This document shows positions 47,401 through 59,044 of a DNA stretch of 64,000 nt, one piece after another. The translations under genes were made by a program, and so were the position numbers. Each line of letters starts with the position of its first letter. Position 1 is the first letter of the stretch. The stretch is from Histoplasma ohiense (lineage: Eukaryota; Ascomycota; Eurotiomycetes; Onygenales; Ajellomycetaceae), in NCBI GenBank assembly GCA_017607445.1, contig JAEVHH010000002.1:2409501-2473500 (forward strand), read 5' to 3'. The notes under the pieces were generated by a model. That model ran no database searches and was not told the origin of the DNA. It saw only the letters and a program-made list of their open reading frames with translations.

Positions 47401-48809
47401 AGGTGTTATCGCATCTTATCATCTTACATCGAATACCCCAACATAATCATCTATCCATCATGGTTAACCCAGGAACGTCCGGCAGCTAAAAATAAAGTGA
47501 CCTAACCCCGGTGGGGGCCCATCCAGGCACACTATGTACTCCGTACACATGAAGGAAATAAGCACATTATTATTATTCCAGCCAACTATCTCGCGCCATC
47601 ACGGCCACGTTTTCCACCGTATGGCTCCCGAGCAAACTCGCAAAACTAGCTCGATTGGAGAGAAGCTTCCATACCGCCGTGCAAACCGCCAACAACCTAA
47701 TGGAGCTATGTATGTACATGTACATGTACATGTACCTACCCACTTTCCGTAACTCTAATCAATTTAGTTCCATAGTAAATCAATATTTTGCCTTTATTTT
47801 GGAAAAAGGCCAGTGGTAACTGCTGATCATCAATTTGTGCATTTGCTCTCCTGTTGACATGCGTAGAAGCCAAAGGAGCCACCCGCGTCCAACTTTATAA
47901 AAGAGCGTGCCTGAATTTTAATCGTGGTCTAACTTTTTCTTTTTCTTTTGTCAAGTCTCACCTTGATAACATTGACGTCATTAGTGTTCCTTGATTCTAA
48001 GATTTAGTAAAACTGGAGCTTTTGAAACACTTGAAGACTTGATATCTACAATAAGTTGGAATTATATAAACAAATACCTTAGTTTTGTAGATGCTTTTGC
48101 AATGGCATTTTGTTGATTACATTTTACCCTTCTATATTTCAAAGAAGAGAGATGTGTGCTTCATACACGATATATCTTTTCAATTTCCGAGCTTAAATAT
48201 GTCATTTCTAGACCATGGTCCTGACAACGGTGTCATCCCAAAGCGAACAAGAGGGACTGAATGCGAAAAAAGTGTTTCGAAGCGTGGGAGAAACAGATAA
48301 ATATATTTTAAAAAGCAACAGATGGCGCTAATGAGTGCTATGGCATTTGAAAGGAAAAAAAGGTTAGATTAAACGAGTAAAGAGGGGCTCCAAGGAGCTT
48401 TGTGAACATAATCTGATGCATGACATAAAGTCTGAATAAAACCGAAAAAGAGAGAGGAAGAGAATGTAAGGAAAGAGCAGTGGAGAGAGTGAGGGAAATA
48501 AGTTGGGATTTGATGGGCATTGGAATGGTATATACTCGAACGCAAGGGAACAGTAGGACGCGGGAAACCCTAGAGAAGTGATAGTATATGAGCGAGTAAC
48601 TTAGAGAAAGGAATGGTGCTATGTTTCTCAGAGGATAAGGAGGGAGGAATGATGTTGAAGGTATAGTTGATAATCAAGGAAAAGGAAACAAAGAGGGAAA
48701 AATATCTTCTGGGACAGCTTTACCCAAAGAAATAGATAGTGTTTCGATATATAGAATGGAATATGTATATATGTGTTTGGTCTCCAGAATTAACACTTCA
48801 AGCAAAACA
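44500..48809. other. Gene-poor region upstream of Trk, about 4.3 kb
   Basis: This contains the Trk promoter and the 3' region of slm1. No gene was resolved. It holds a T-run with purine tracts, a (TA)n run near 47238, a T-run near 46967, GCATGCAT repeated at about 46824 and 46838, the palindrome GTACTCCGTAC at 47535-47548 and a (TGTACA)n run at 47713-47735. A stretch at 45770-46115 has weakly protein-like overlapping frames but no identifiable product. Confidence 0.4.
47713..47735. repeat. (TGTACA)n palindromic hexamer repeat
   Basis: Nearly four tandem copies of the self-complementary hexamer TGTACA; a shorter run lies at 20521-20542. Confidence 0.7.
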
Positions 48810-51532
48810 TCAACCACCAGCGGTAGGAAACTGGCCAGGCAATTTGTATTCACTAACCATCGTCGGTAGCTGGCGAGTTTGGTCAGAAGCTGTTTTCATG
48901 GTTTTTGGGGTGCCCACTCCTGTGGCTGTCGGAATTGTTAATGGTGTCGTTGTATCTTTCCCCAATCCATTGCTGGAGTGAGGTATGTTGTTGATAGTTG
49001 ATGACACTGTACTTCCCCCCAGTCTGGCCCCTTTATCTGCTGAGATATGGGAAGACGATAGCGCTGCTGATTTGCCGTCATGGGAGAGGTTGGGAGGGGA
49101 AGTTGCCAGTTTGCGAGAGCCGATCGAGGCATCAAGATTAGAGGTTGTTTGTGATAATGAGTACGTAGTTTTTTGAGGGGCAGTTGTAGTTGCCGCGTCC
49201 GCCATCCAATCTGCATAGTGACTATCCTGCCCTTCGAGTACGCCAGAATGGCTGAGATCGGTGGTATCATCGTGGACCCCATCCTGGAGGTCAGATACAT
49301 GGTTCTTGGTTTGTTCGGCAGAGGCTGCGGCTGGCGCTATTGAGTCAGGATCTCCAGAGCTTTCTCTAGATGAGGAGTAAGTGGCGTGAGAATTTCGGCG
49401 GAGGTTGATATCACTTGGAAATCTCCCACCTGGTTGAGGGCGCTGCTGCCATTGCGCTTCCACAGATGGAGGAGCTTGATTTGCAATCACACGGTCTGCA
49501 GAGTATGGTGTTTCATCTGCTTCGTCCTCATCCATGACGCCTTCGCTGCTGATAGAACCCGCCCTGTAGAGCCCACCACTCAGATTGCGGGAATGTTTGC
49601 GAACAAACGCATTGCGATCCTCGCCGGTTTTTTCGGTAAGATTCTTGATGTCGTTGTACCATTCGAGCATAGTGTCGTGAGATTCTGCTCGAAATACCCA
49701 CGCATGGCCGCGATGCATCGCACCCGTTTGCCGTCCTTTCAACATGAACTTGTGGGATGCTGAATCACTTTGAGAGTGGGAACCTAACTTTTGCTCTGGT
49801 AGATATAGCGACATGACTGGATTTTGATACTCGATTCGATCCGCAGACTTGTACTCATGTAAATGTGTGGGTGACAACACATACCTATATTCAGTCAGTA
49901 TCCATGATCGAATTCGCTAACTCAGAGCGATATCAATAGAAAACCCCGGAACATGTGTTTGCATTGAACATACCAGCCAGGTGTATAGCTCCTTAAATAC
50001 TTGCTCTTACGTTCAAGCATGCCAGCGCGCACTTCTGCCGCTGCAGGATGGCTTTTTCCGGGATAATGAATATGTTGAAAATCTCGTAGCGGCAACAGAG
50101 GATCGACCAGGCGATCGTTGTGAGATACAAAAGCGTCCCATTCGCGATCTTGGGGAACACTTATTGGGCCATCAATGAGCTGACCTGCTGCGTCGTATGC
50201 TGCGTCTGCATCGCGCTTCAGGATATTTGCATACATATTGTACGTTTTCTGGATCTCCGTGACAACAATGCGTTCAAGCTCACGACCTGAGTTTTCCAGG
50301 TTCAAGAACGCCTGTGAAGAAGGGTCAGCAAACTGGGTCCACAACCTACAGGTAGCAAGGTGGTAGGGAAACGTAGATGGGCTGCATACACGATGCAAAT
50401 AATTCTCTTCATCAATCTGCTTTTCAAGCTGCCTATGTACGGCACACTTCACAAGGAAAGGGTCTCCTTTCCCCGAAATAGCTGCTGGGTCTGTATCTAC
50501 CAGCCCAAGGGCTTCCTGTAAATTCCTCACGGCTTTCCGAGTGCCTTCTAGCTCCTTGTCCACTGAATTCTTAAAGTCGCCCGAGAGGCCCTTGATCTCC
50601 TTGATTTTCTGTCGCAGATCTGACCGAAGACCAGTAAGTTGTTTAATGACTTCTAATTCGACGTCCTTTGCCTTTGCCGATTCTACCACCGCCTGTCTAT
50701 GATATTCTTTTAATATTTTGGTAGCATCAGAAATACCGCCTGTTGCAAGAAATGTGTTTGGAAAAACGACATTGTTCATCGAATCCGACGCCGAGAGGAG
50801 GGTTTTTGATCTGATTTCGTGCGATTTTTGAATTTCCCGAAAAACCATTATTAAATCCTTTAAGACCTTCCGCCAAGCTGTGTCGCATAGTTAGTTCGGG
50901 GTTCGATCCGAGCCAAAACAGGGAAGTCATATATACAACATCCTCCAGGGGTACATTGCTAATAACTGCCTACCTTGGAATCTCGCAGCCAAAACATCCG
51001 TTGGACTCCCCGAAGTAGGTATTGGAATATAAAATGCACTGTTGATGTCATCACTATCCAGGATCCCGTACTTCTCTTTCTCACCCAGAGCCATACTCCT
51101 TACACTCCCTGCACGGCTACTCCTCCGGCTCCCGGCCCGTCGCAAACTCCCCTTTTTACTCAATGAGGGTTTCTTTTTTATGGTCCCCGACGCTCGAGAC
51201 GGCACGAGCGATACTGCCGCTGACATTTGTGAGTCAGAGCGGTGAAGGTTATTCGTATTATGAGGAGGACCATCGGTAACAGACGACCCACACCGACTGG
51301 ACATATCTTCATGGAATCGAGATACTTGAGGTGTTTGGGTCGGATGTTGGACGGGAACTCCCCGGACCTGGAAGTCCGAGGGAACAATCGAACCGGGCGT
51401 AGCCATGTAGGAGGTTGGATGAGCGGCAGAGACAGAAGCAGAGCCGTTAATCTGATTCATATGAGAGAGCTCTGTAGAGTTGGGAACCGCGATATACGCA
51501 TCGCGCAACGGAGTTTGAGGTCGAGCGGCCAT
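48810..51532 (-). CDS. slm1: Slm1-like PH-domain protein, TORC2 effector
   Basis: Four exons on the minus strand: 50974-51532, 50390-50877, 49974-50311 and 48810-49884; 819 residues. Introns are 95, 77 and 88 bp, all GT-AG. The first ATG of the frame is at 51532; codons upstream lack ATG. Seen: a Ser/Arg-rich N-terminus, an F-BAR-like coiled region (about 185-440: AWRKVLKDLIMVFREIQKSH, ATKILKEYHRQAVVESAKAK, REWDAFVSHND), a PH domain (about 443-540: GMLERKSKYLRSYTPGWYVL through LEWYNDIKNL), and a long Ser/Thr-rich tail. Yeast Slm1/Slm2 bind PI(4,5)P2, sit in eisosomes, and recruit the kinase Ypk1 to TORC2 upon membrane stress. The tail lacks an obvious calcineurin-docking PxIxIT motif, as far as I can see. 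Confidence 0.9.
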
Positions 51533-52834
51533 GGGGCGGGGTACACTGTGCTGGTCGAAGCCACAGCTGTTTGTATTGTTAAGAATTCCTTCTTCCTCGG
51601 ACACCAAGCAGCGGAATCTGCGTAGTTCAAGTCTCGGTATCCACAAATCTAATAAATTTGGGAGCGGCTAGCGGCCTGACAGTTGCCGTTCACAATATTC
51701 GCTGTGGGCGGGAGTAGGATGGTTACCAACTGGGCAACTGACAGCATGGACCGATTGTTGGGGCAAGATCTAGAATATGCCAATATGCCAATACGACGAG
51801 AACAGGGAGGTTAGCAAGAGCCTTCGAGAGAAGCATAATCGTGGGGGAGAAATGAAGCCTCAGGTATAACCTTGAGGCATGGGTTTTGATGGCAACAAGC
51901 AAGACATCATCATCGGGCTGGCGGGAGGCTTTTCGGATGACGTCGAGAGAGAGAGGAGAGGAGGGATCCAAGTACTGGGCAGGTATCCACGCACAGACCC
52001 CGGCCGGGACTTGGCGCTAAGTAGAATACACCGGTACCTCTGAATACTTGTCAGCCAAGAATTGAGATTCCCCCGTTGATTCCTGAAGGCAAATTATGAT
52101 CAGCACCGTTTGCCACCTTCAGAAATATATATATATATATATATATATGGACTTGAGCAGCGCAGGGAGATCCTGTGTCTATTTCCTATTACATGTTTCA
52201 AGGATTGAGAGGACAACAGCAGCACAGCATGTTGGCCCCAGAAGTGCCACATCTTAGAGTGCCACGCAATTGTGGCTGAGTGGCCAACCAGCGGTCATGT
52301 GATATTCTTGCACGGAAGCTCCCCTAAGTCAATTAGATTACCCAAACTACTGAAGATTGCGTAAAGGTCCAAGCCATATAACAAAGATGCATCTATTATG
52401 GAAGGCAGATTCTGTTTGTCGCGCATATAAAGCGGAAACAACATTTCCCCTTCCGTGTGGATGTGTAGACGCATGTTCCAATTTGGCCCATTTGGGCGCA
52501 AACATCACAAAACTTTTCATTTCACACATCGAAACTAAAAATTGAAACATTCTCTCTATCGATGAGAAAGGTCAAACTGGAGACTAGGCTGAAAATCTGC
52601 CAGGATTCAGCCAGGAGGTAATATTGAGGGCATAGTGCAGGAGGGAACGATTGGTGGTTGGCTGGTAATTCGGGGAAAAAGCGGGTGTGAAGGTTCTGAT
52701 GGATTTGGGTCCCGACACAAACAATATATACTATAAGAAGAGATAAGGAAACAAGAGACGGGGAAACGGAAGTAAGGGCTGATATATATGACTAGGAAAT
52801 GTATGTGCAAGTATTTTGTATAAGAAAGTTGATA
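51533..52834. other. Intergenic: slm1 promoter and 3' region of complex I subunit gene
   Basis: About 1.3 kb with no supported gene. It includes an (AT)n microsatellite at 52124-52148. The short open frames on either strand have no recognisable product. Confidence 0.55.
52124..52148. repeat. (AT)n microsatellite
   Basis: About 12 tandem AT units. Confidence 0.85.
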
Positions 52835-53689
52835 TTATGCTCCAGCGGGCTGTGCTGTGGCAGGCACGTCAATGCCGTACTTCTCCTTTATCCTCTGCCG
52901 TCTTCGTTCCTCGTAGTTCTCACCCCGGATACCTGTAGTTTCATTTATGTTTAGCACTCATGTCGTTGTAGAAACAGGGGATTTAGGCCGCGGATTGGTA
53001 AGAGAAGCATTTACATACCTCTGCCTTCACCAAGTTGGGCAATTGTCTCCTCAATTGGGGATCGGAAATTTTTCCTGAGCCTTTCCCGCCTGTCAAATTC
53101 ATCTTCCTCGGTGGCATGTCCTTTGCCAGCAAGACTTCCTCCAGTAAACTCAAATACACTGAGGGCCGTGGCCACAATCACGCCGTAACCGAGAACTGCG
53201 GGGAATGTTCGGGCTGCAATAAATACATCATGTTAGCGCTGGTTGCCAATTTCGCGGACTCTGAACGATTTGAAAACAGAGGGCAAGGCAAACCGCGCAA
53301 TCCAATAGCTGCTCCGCCGAAAAGTCCTCCCCACGCAGCATTCCAGTGGTCCTCTTTCTCCCTTAGATTAGCTGCTGCTACCCTTGCGAATTGATACGCA
53401 CCGCCCACCGAGGCTACAGTCACAAAATTAGCTGAGTATCAGCAATGCTCGCCTATCTAGATTATTCCATTCCATCCATCCATTGCCATTGATGCGAGCG
53501 AGTCTTCATACCGAATAAAGCAATTGTGCCGCCTGTTCTTGTGACAACGCCCCAGGGGCCGTAGTTTCGTTTTTGAAGGGTGTTCTGAACAGACGAGGCG
53601 AAGAGGCCGACAGCACCTGTCACGAGTGTGGTCTTGATGGTGGAAGAGATGGCATCTTGTGGTTGGTAGGTTTCGGCTGTAGAAGACAT
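52835..53689 (-). CDS. NADH:ubiquinone oxidoreductase subunit, NDUFA11/B14.7 type (21.3 kDa b)
   Basis: Four exons on the minus strand: 53512-53689, 53294-53413, 53019-53213 and 52835-52932; 196 residues. Introns are 97, 79 and 86 bp, all GT-AG. The protein belongs to the Tim17/Tim22 fold group: TTLVTGAVGLFASSVQNTL, TRTGGTIALFGASVGGAYQF, NAAWGGLFGGAAIGLRARTFP and LGYGVIVATALSVFEFTGG are the membrane helices with GxxxG-type packing. The matrix-side tail DEFDRRERLRKNFR, then EGRGIRGENYEERRRQ and a terminal KYGIDVP, matches the fungal accessory complex I subunit. It helps assemble the proximal membrane arm of complex I in the inner mitochondrial membrane. It is not Tim17 itself, since it lacks the N-terminal Tim17 signature and is longer in the tail. 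The gene is divergent from ubp2. Confidence 0.9.
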
Positions 53690-54311
53690 GATTGCTTCGG
53701 CAGGGAAAGGGAAACAGGAGACAAGGCTGGGTTGCCGAGAGGTGTGAGTTAAAGCAATGAGATAGTTAGCTCCAAGCGTGGAGGATGTTTGAAGGATGGC
53801 TAGTTGCTGGCGGTCTTGGCAAAACCTTTTGGAGCATCATCTTGACAAACGAAAACACAACTAGTTACAATCACACAGTATTTGAACACGCCGGCGGAGT
53901 AGCTGGAACTACCTTTTCTTTGAATAAGAGAAATGTCTAGGAGGTAGACAAAAGCTCAGTGCAGCGCATATCCTCTTGTCCTTTTACTTTCGTGGTTTTC
54001 TCTCGTTGCTTTCCCCCACCTACGCCAACCAAAGATACGACTTCCACATCGCATCCTCCCCTCTCTTCGGAGGCTCCAAGCTGCTATCTCTACCCCTGAC
54101 GCAAATCCCGTTGAATAGCTGTGAAGAGATAGTTGCCAGAAGCTTATTTGTTCTTCCTCGGCCAACCTATGCGCCATCCTTGCTTCCCATGATCCCTCAA
54201 TGCTGGACATCCTGAGTGCATTTGCGGAGCTTCTGGTAGTGTCAATTGCTTGATTCAGCACAACGCTGCCCTTCACGCAATACGCTATCAGTTTCTATAT
54301 TGGGATCTCCA
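53690..54311. promoter_or_regulatory. Shared divergent promoter of the complex I subunit gene and ubp2
   Basis: The 622 bp separate two divergent start codons. A pyrimidine-rich stretch on the + strand near 53990-54110 likely belongs to the ubp2 promoter or leader. No specific site is assigned. Confidence 0.45.
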
Positions 54312-57300
54312 ATGTCGCATATGTCTCTTCCCCAGGGACCTGGTATGATTATTAGCCTGTGAAGCTGACGGTTTTCCCCATTATTTTCTTATACCTGCAG
54401 CCATTGCTAACACAACGTGAATTTCGATTTACCTGCCAGGGAAAACCACTCCCCGATTTATCCAAGATGTCCTTTCTTACGACCCTGCAAACCCTCCCAG
54501 CTCATCCTTCAACCTCTTGACACAATTTCCGCCTCCTTTCCACGATCCCGATAACTACCCGGAACTCATCTCGCCGAAGGCTTGTCCCCACCAATACATC
54601 ACAAAGGCGAACCAAACCGAGCTTCCTCCTGAAGGTTTCCAGGCTGGACTAAGGACTCCATTCAAAGTGTCCGCTGTGTGCTTGATCTGCCGCTATCATT
54701 TAGAGATCAAGATAACGCATACAACAGAAGCATCTCACTGCCCTAGCCAACTGCATCACATTGTTTACTCCCACAGCGACAATCGCCAAGATTCAAACCC
54801 TTTCCGCCAAAAAGGCCAACGATTAGAAGCCCATTACTTCCGTTGTTCATACCCGACATGCGCTGCTGCGATTTCCCTCAAGCTACTTTCCCCGATTTTG
54901 ACACCGCACTGGGTGGACCTCTTGACGAACACGGAGCTACTAAAAGCCAGGACCGATGCGGCTATGGAAGCGTATCCGGAGCGACTAGAGGGCCACAGTC
55001 GACCATTACCCATCACTGTCTTGACAAACCTTCGTACGTACATCGAAAATGCCTTGCATGACAGCCAGAGAAGCAAGTCAATATCTAAGTCGAATAAACG
55101 ATTCGTTGTATGTTTTGGTGTGGATGGTCAGCCTTGCCATGAGCTTTTGGAATTCCTAGAATTTCAACCGAGAGTATGTATAACTTCTAGAATCCTTATC
55201 TGGGCTGTAGTGAAATCCTCATTCTTTTTGACTCCTTGGGCTCGCATAGGAAGATGTTTGGGAACCTCCGCGTCCTAGCACATCTGACCTCGTCCCGTAT
55301 CAAAATATTCTAAATATTTTCCTTGACAACGTGTCAAGTGAGCTTTTAGCTTTCATCTACCGAAGACCCGCCTACGAGAAAGAAGGCCAACAACCGGGAA
55401 CACCCCTCGACCCTGCCATTGGCAAGTTCAATCAGCTCCTTGGTTCATCGACTTGTGAGTATCCGCCACCATATGCTATAGGTCAATATGCTTACCCTTT
55501 AGTAGACGACAGGGCATACCCTCCCATAACAGCCAATCCAGAGATAAGAAGGGCACCGTGAGATTTGCTTTCTTTTTTTTTTCCCCGCGACCGGAACTAG
55601 TTGTTTTTTCGCTAACCAAATCTTCAGATATTACGAGGATCTTGGGGTGACTGATGACATGTCCGCGGATCTTATTATCGAGGCGTACAACCGACAGATT
55701 GAAACCGATCCTGGACGAAGTCCCTATTATCTCAGATGTTTGCGACATATTGGCGAATGGAGACGCGTCACAGATGGAGAGAAAATCAACAACTTGGTCA
55801 CTCTGGAATGTAGTGGTTCTCGATACGCGGACGATGATATCCCCCGTGCGTACAAGTACTTCCAACTGGATTATCGAAACCGAAATCTGACAGATGATGA
55901 CATCATTGACTCTTTCTTTGCTCGGCTTCGCGATACTGCTAACGACACGGAAACGAGACGACAGCTTTGGAGGATTGGAGAAAGCCGAGGAAGTGAGAAA
56001 ATCAAATCAGTGGCCGAAGAGCGTATGTGTCATGAAGGGCCAGTCAGAGCGAATCCCAAACTAACAGTTTTATAGGTTTATCTACTGTAGAGCAGGCGCT
56101 GGTGTACCTTGGAGTAGAAAATGATACCTCTGATGATTTTATTGTTTCTATGTATGCCGCAAAGGTAATTCTCGCTCTTTTAGTGCTAGCAATTTTGTTG
56201 CATACAAATACTTACCTAGGTACGCTCAAATTAGGTTAATGATCAGCCAGCTACTAAAGAGCTAGCTCGGAAGGCAATTGCCTTGATTGCCGAGGCGCGC
56301 AATTCCGATTCTCTGAAGTACTTTTTAACTACTGGTGAAGCAGCCGCCACAGAGATGGATGTTGGAGAGGCGTTCCGTCTCCTTCAAATACCTGACCGGA
56401 CTGTGGATGATGCTGCGATTCTTGCTGCATTTTCCGTTTGTTGCTCAGAGGCTCCGGGCCAGATTGAAGCGTATAGACGAGCTCTTGGTGTTATCGGCAG
56501 AGAGAAAGGAAGTGCGTTGATCAGCAGCACTCTCGGCCAAGAATCGACACAGGCAAACCGTGTACTGAAAGAATGGCCTGTCGGTCTCCAAAATATCGGC
56601 AATACCTGTTACTTGAACAGTTTGCTCCAATTTTACTTCACGGTGACTCCTTTCCGTAAGATGGTTATTCATTTTGATGACTATAAGATGCCCCTCGACG
56701 AGACAAGTCTCGAGAGGAAAAAGATTGGATCCCGAAAAGTCTCCATTGCTGAGATTGAGAGGTCCCAAAGATGTAAGTTTTTGGGAAATTCTGGCCCTGT
56801 TTGGATTAAGGATAACTAACCGAATCTTATAATAGTTCTCCTGGAACTCCAATTATTGTTTAAAAAAATGATAACATCGCCTACTTCCTCCGTCATTCCT
56901 GAGCAGGAGCTTGCTCGGCTAACTCTTATTAGCTCTTCAAACGAAGCAGCCATCCGGAGGAAATCCTTGATCACGAGCACTCGGCCCAACCTTGGTGAGA
57001 TAAATGGCATGCCAATTTTAGGCCCATTAGGACCCATAACAACTGTCACTACAGAAGTACCAAAAGATGTGGTAGCAGGTGCAAGTAATCAGAAAGTTGA
57101 ACCTAGTGATGGGGACAGCGATATAACACTTGTTTCATTAACGGCACAAGCAGATAATGAGGAACCTTCGATCGACAATAAGGAAAATGTAGGGCCGGCA
57201 CCTCAGGATTCTTCTATCGACGCGAAAGAAATAGTTGATTCGAACGATACGAGGGCCGCTACTGGTACGTAATGCAAACACTAAACGGAAGTCTGGACCC

Positions 57301-59044
57301 TATCACTCAGAGTCCAGGGGGCTAAACTGTCTATGATGAACTATAGGTGATTCTATACGCCCGCCGTCCTCCATGGGCCCCCCGAGCAGACCCCCTCCGG
57401 TTCCCCCTCGACCAATATCCCTACGGCAGGAGCCAGTAGTCAATTATCAACAGCAACTTAGAGATGAAGTTGAGCTAGGGGCACAGCAGGATGTTACGGA
57501 AGTTATTAACAACGTTCTTTTCCAGACTCAGTGCGCTGTCAAACCTATCAGATTCGATCAAGATGGAGAGCAGCTCGATGTTATCACAGAGTAAGTTTTT
57601 GATCTGCGACCTAACTACAACAATAAACGACCGTACAGTTTCAACGCTTACTCATATTCAAAGTTTATTTTATGGCAAGACTGTTTCCTACATTACGGCA
57701 GAAAATGGGGTTCGGTCCAAGGAAGAGTCTTGGTCTGACATCAAGATCGACGTTGCCACTGGATCAAAGAACATCTATTCTGCAATCGACGGTGCCTTTG
57801 ATGTACAAAAAGTAGAGGTAGATGGTGCTGAGGTGGAACAATACGGCACCATCAGCAAGTTGCCTCCAATTCTCCAGATCCAAGTCCAACGTGTTCAGTT
57901 TGACCAAGTCAAGAAGGCGTCGTTTAAGTCGACTCATCACCTGGCGTTGAAGGAAACGATATATTTGGACAGGTATATGGACAGTAATAAGCATAATCTG
58001 GATGAAAGGCGCCGTGAATGCTGGCGTTGGAAGGATGAGCTCCGCAAACTGAGAGCGCGTAAAGCTGAGCTTATTGATACAGAGGTATGGAATTTTTATA
58101 TTCTTCACTATCACTCATAGCCAAGGCTAACTATGATATTCTTGAGTAGAGTTGGACGTGCTTACCGGATGTCTTCACGGAGACAAAGGTGCGCATTCAA
58201 AGCCTGATGAGTATAGGAGACGATCCTGAATTGGCAGATGAAGCACTGGAGCTCGATGACACTATTTTATATCGTCTTACAGCAGTTCAAGAGATGGTCC
58301 AGGATGAAATTAAATGTACATCAAGGCTGCTAGTTCTTTTATATTTCCCCAAGTAACATATTATACTAATATGCAAGAACAGGCCTCGAAGCACGAGAAA
58401 AGGATTTAATCGCGTTGATTGAGTCTCAATTCACCGATCTTCGCCATCTCCCTTATCGGCTATATGCTGTTTTTATGCACCATGGCTCTGTTGAGTTTGG
58501 TCATTATTATATCTATATTTTTGACTATGACAAGAATATATGGCGAAAGTACAACGACGGGGAGGTTACTGAAGTCCAAAGCAAATCCGAGATATTCGAA
58601 AGCCAAAATTTAACCAATCCACCTACACCGTACTTCCTCATATACGTCAACGATCGCATGAAAGACAGACTCGTAAAACCCGTCAATCGTGAAATCGAAG
58701 ATGTCAGTCCTACTGGCGTCCTATCGCAGCCAGCACCAGCACCAGCACCGTCTGTGGTTGTGCGTGGTCATCAAGCAAATGGTCCCGGACCATCGCAAAC
58801 GAGCACTTCGCCCAGCGGCGAGATAGAGATGGAAGAACCCCCTGCGTACAATGAGATAGAAAATGTACCTGCAGGTATGGATTGTGCCAATGGCCAAAAT
58901 GGGACAGTGGATGGCAACGGTAACAAATACACCACTAAAGACACCGCTACTGCTGCTTCTGCTGTCGCCGCCACCGCCGCCGCAACCACTCTCAAGGGGA
59001 AGTGGAATAAGAAGTTTGCTAACATTCCGTCCGTGTCGTGGTAG
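54312..59044 (+). CDS. ubp2: Ubiquitin carboxyl-terminal hydrolase Ubp2
   Basis: Eleven exons: 54312-54342, 54440-55173, 55250-55557, 55628-56022, 56076-56164, 56235-56772, 56836-57264, 57347-57590, 57664-58084, 58150-58315 and 58383-59044; 1338 residues. Introns are short and GT-AG; the eighth ends in an unusual CAAAG acceptor. Ubp2 is a deubiquitinase that trims K63-linked chains and opposes the ligase Rsp5. Seen: an N-terminal Cys/His-rich region (about 35-145), repeated tandem helical segments of the type DDDIPRAYKYF and DDTILYRL, and the split USP domain. The Cys box GLQNIGNTCYLNSLLQFYF carries catalytic C644, and the His box HHGSVEFGHYYIYIFD carries H1159, followed by WRKYNDGEVTEV. DLFYGKT is reconstructed across a splice. 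A Pro/Arg-rich insert (about 845-870) lies between the boxes. The last 110 residues are low complexity. Confidence 0.93.

Noticed and set aside
53178..53423. Extension of the second complex I subunit exon past 53294
   Set aside because: The read-through frame is intronic sequence. Splicing at GTTTGC restores the conserved RTFPAVLGYGV segment.
55455..55627. Alternative ubp2 intron starting at the GTGAGT at 55455
   Set aside because: It would join phase 1 to an exon needing phase 2 and shift frame. Using the GTGAGA at 55558 keeps frame and gives RRAPYYEDLGVTDDM.
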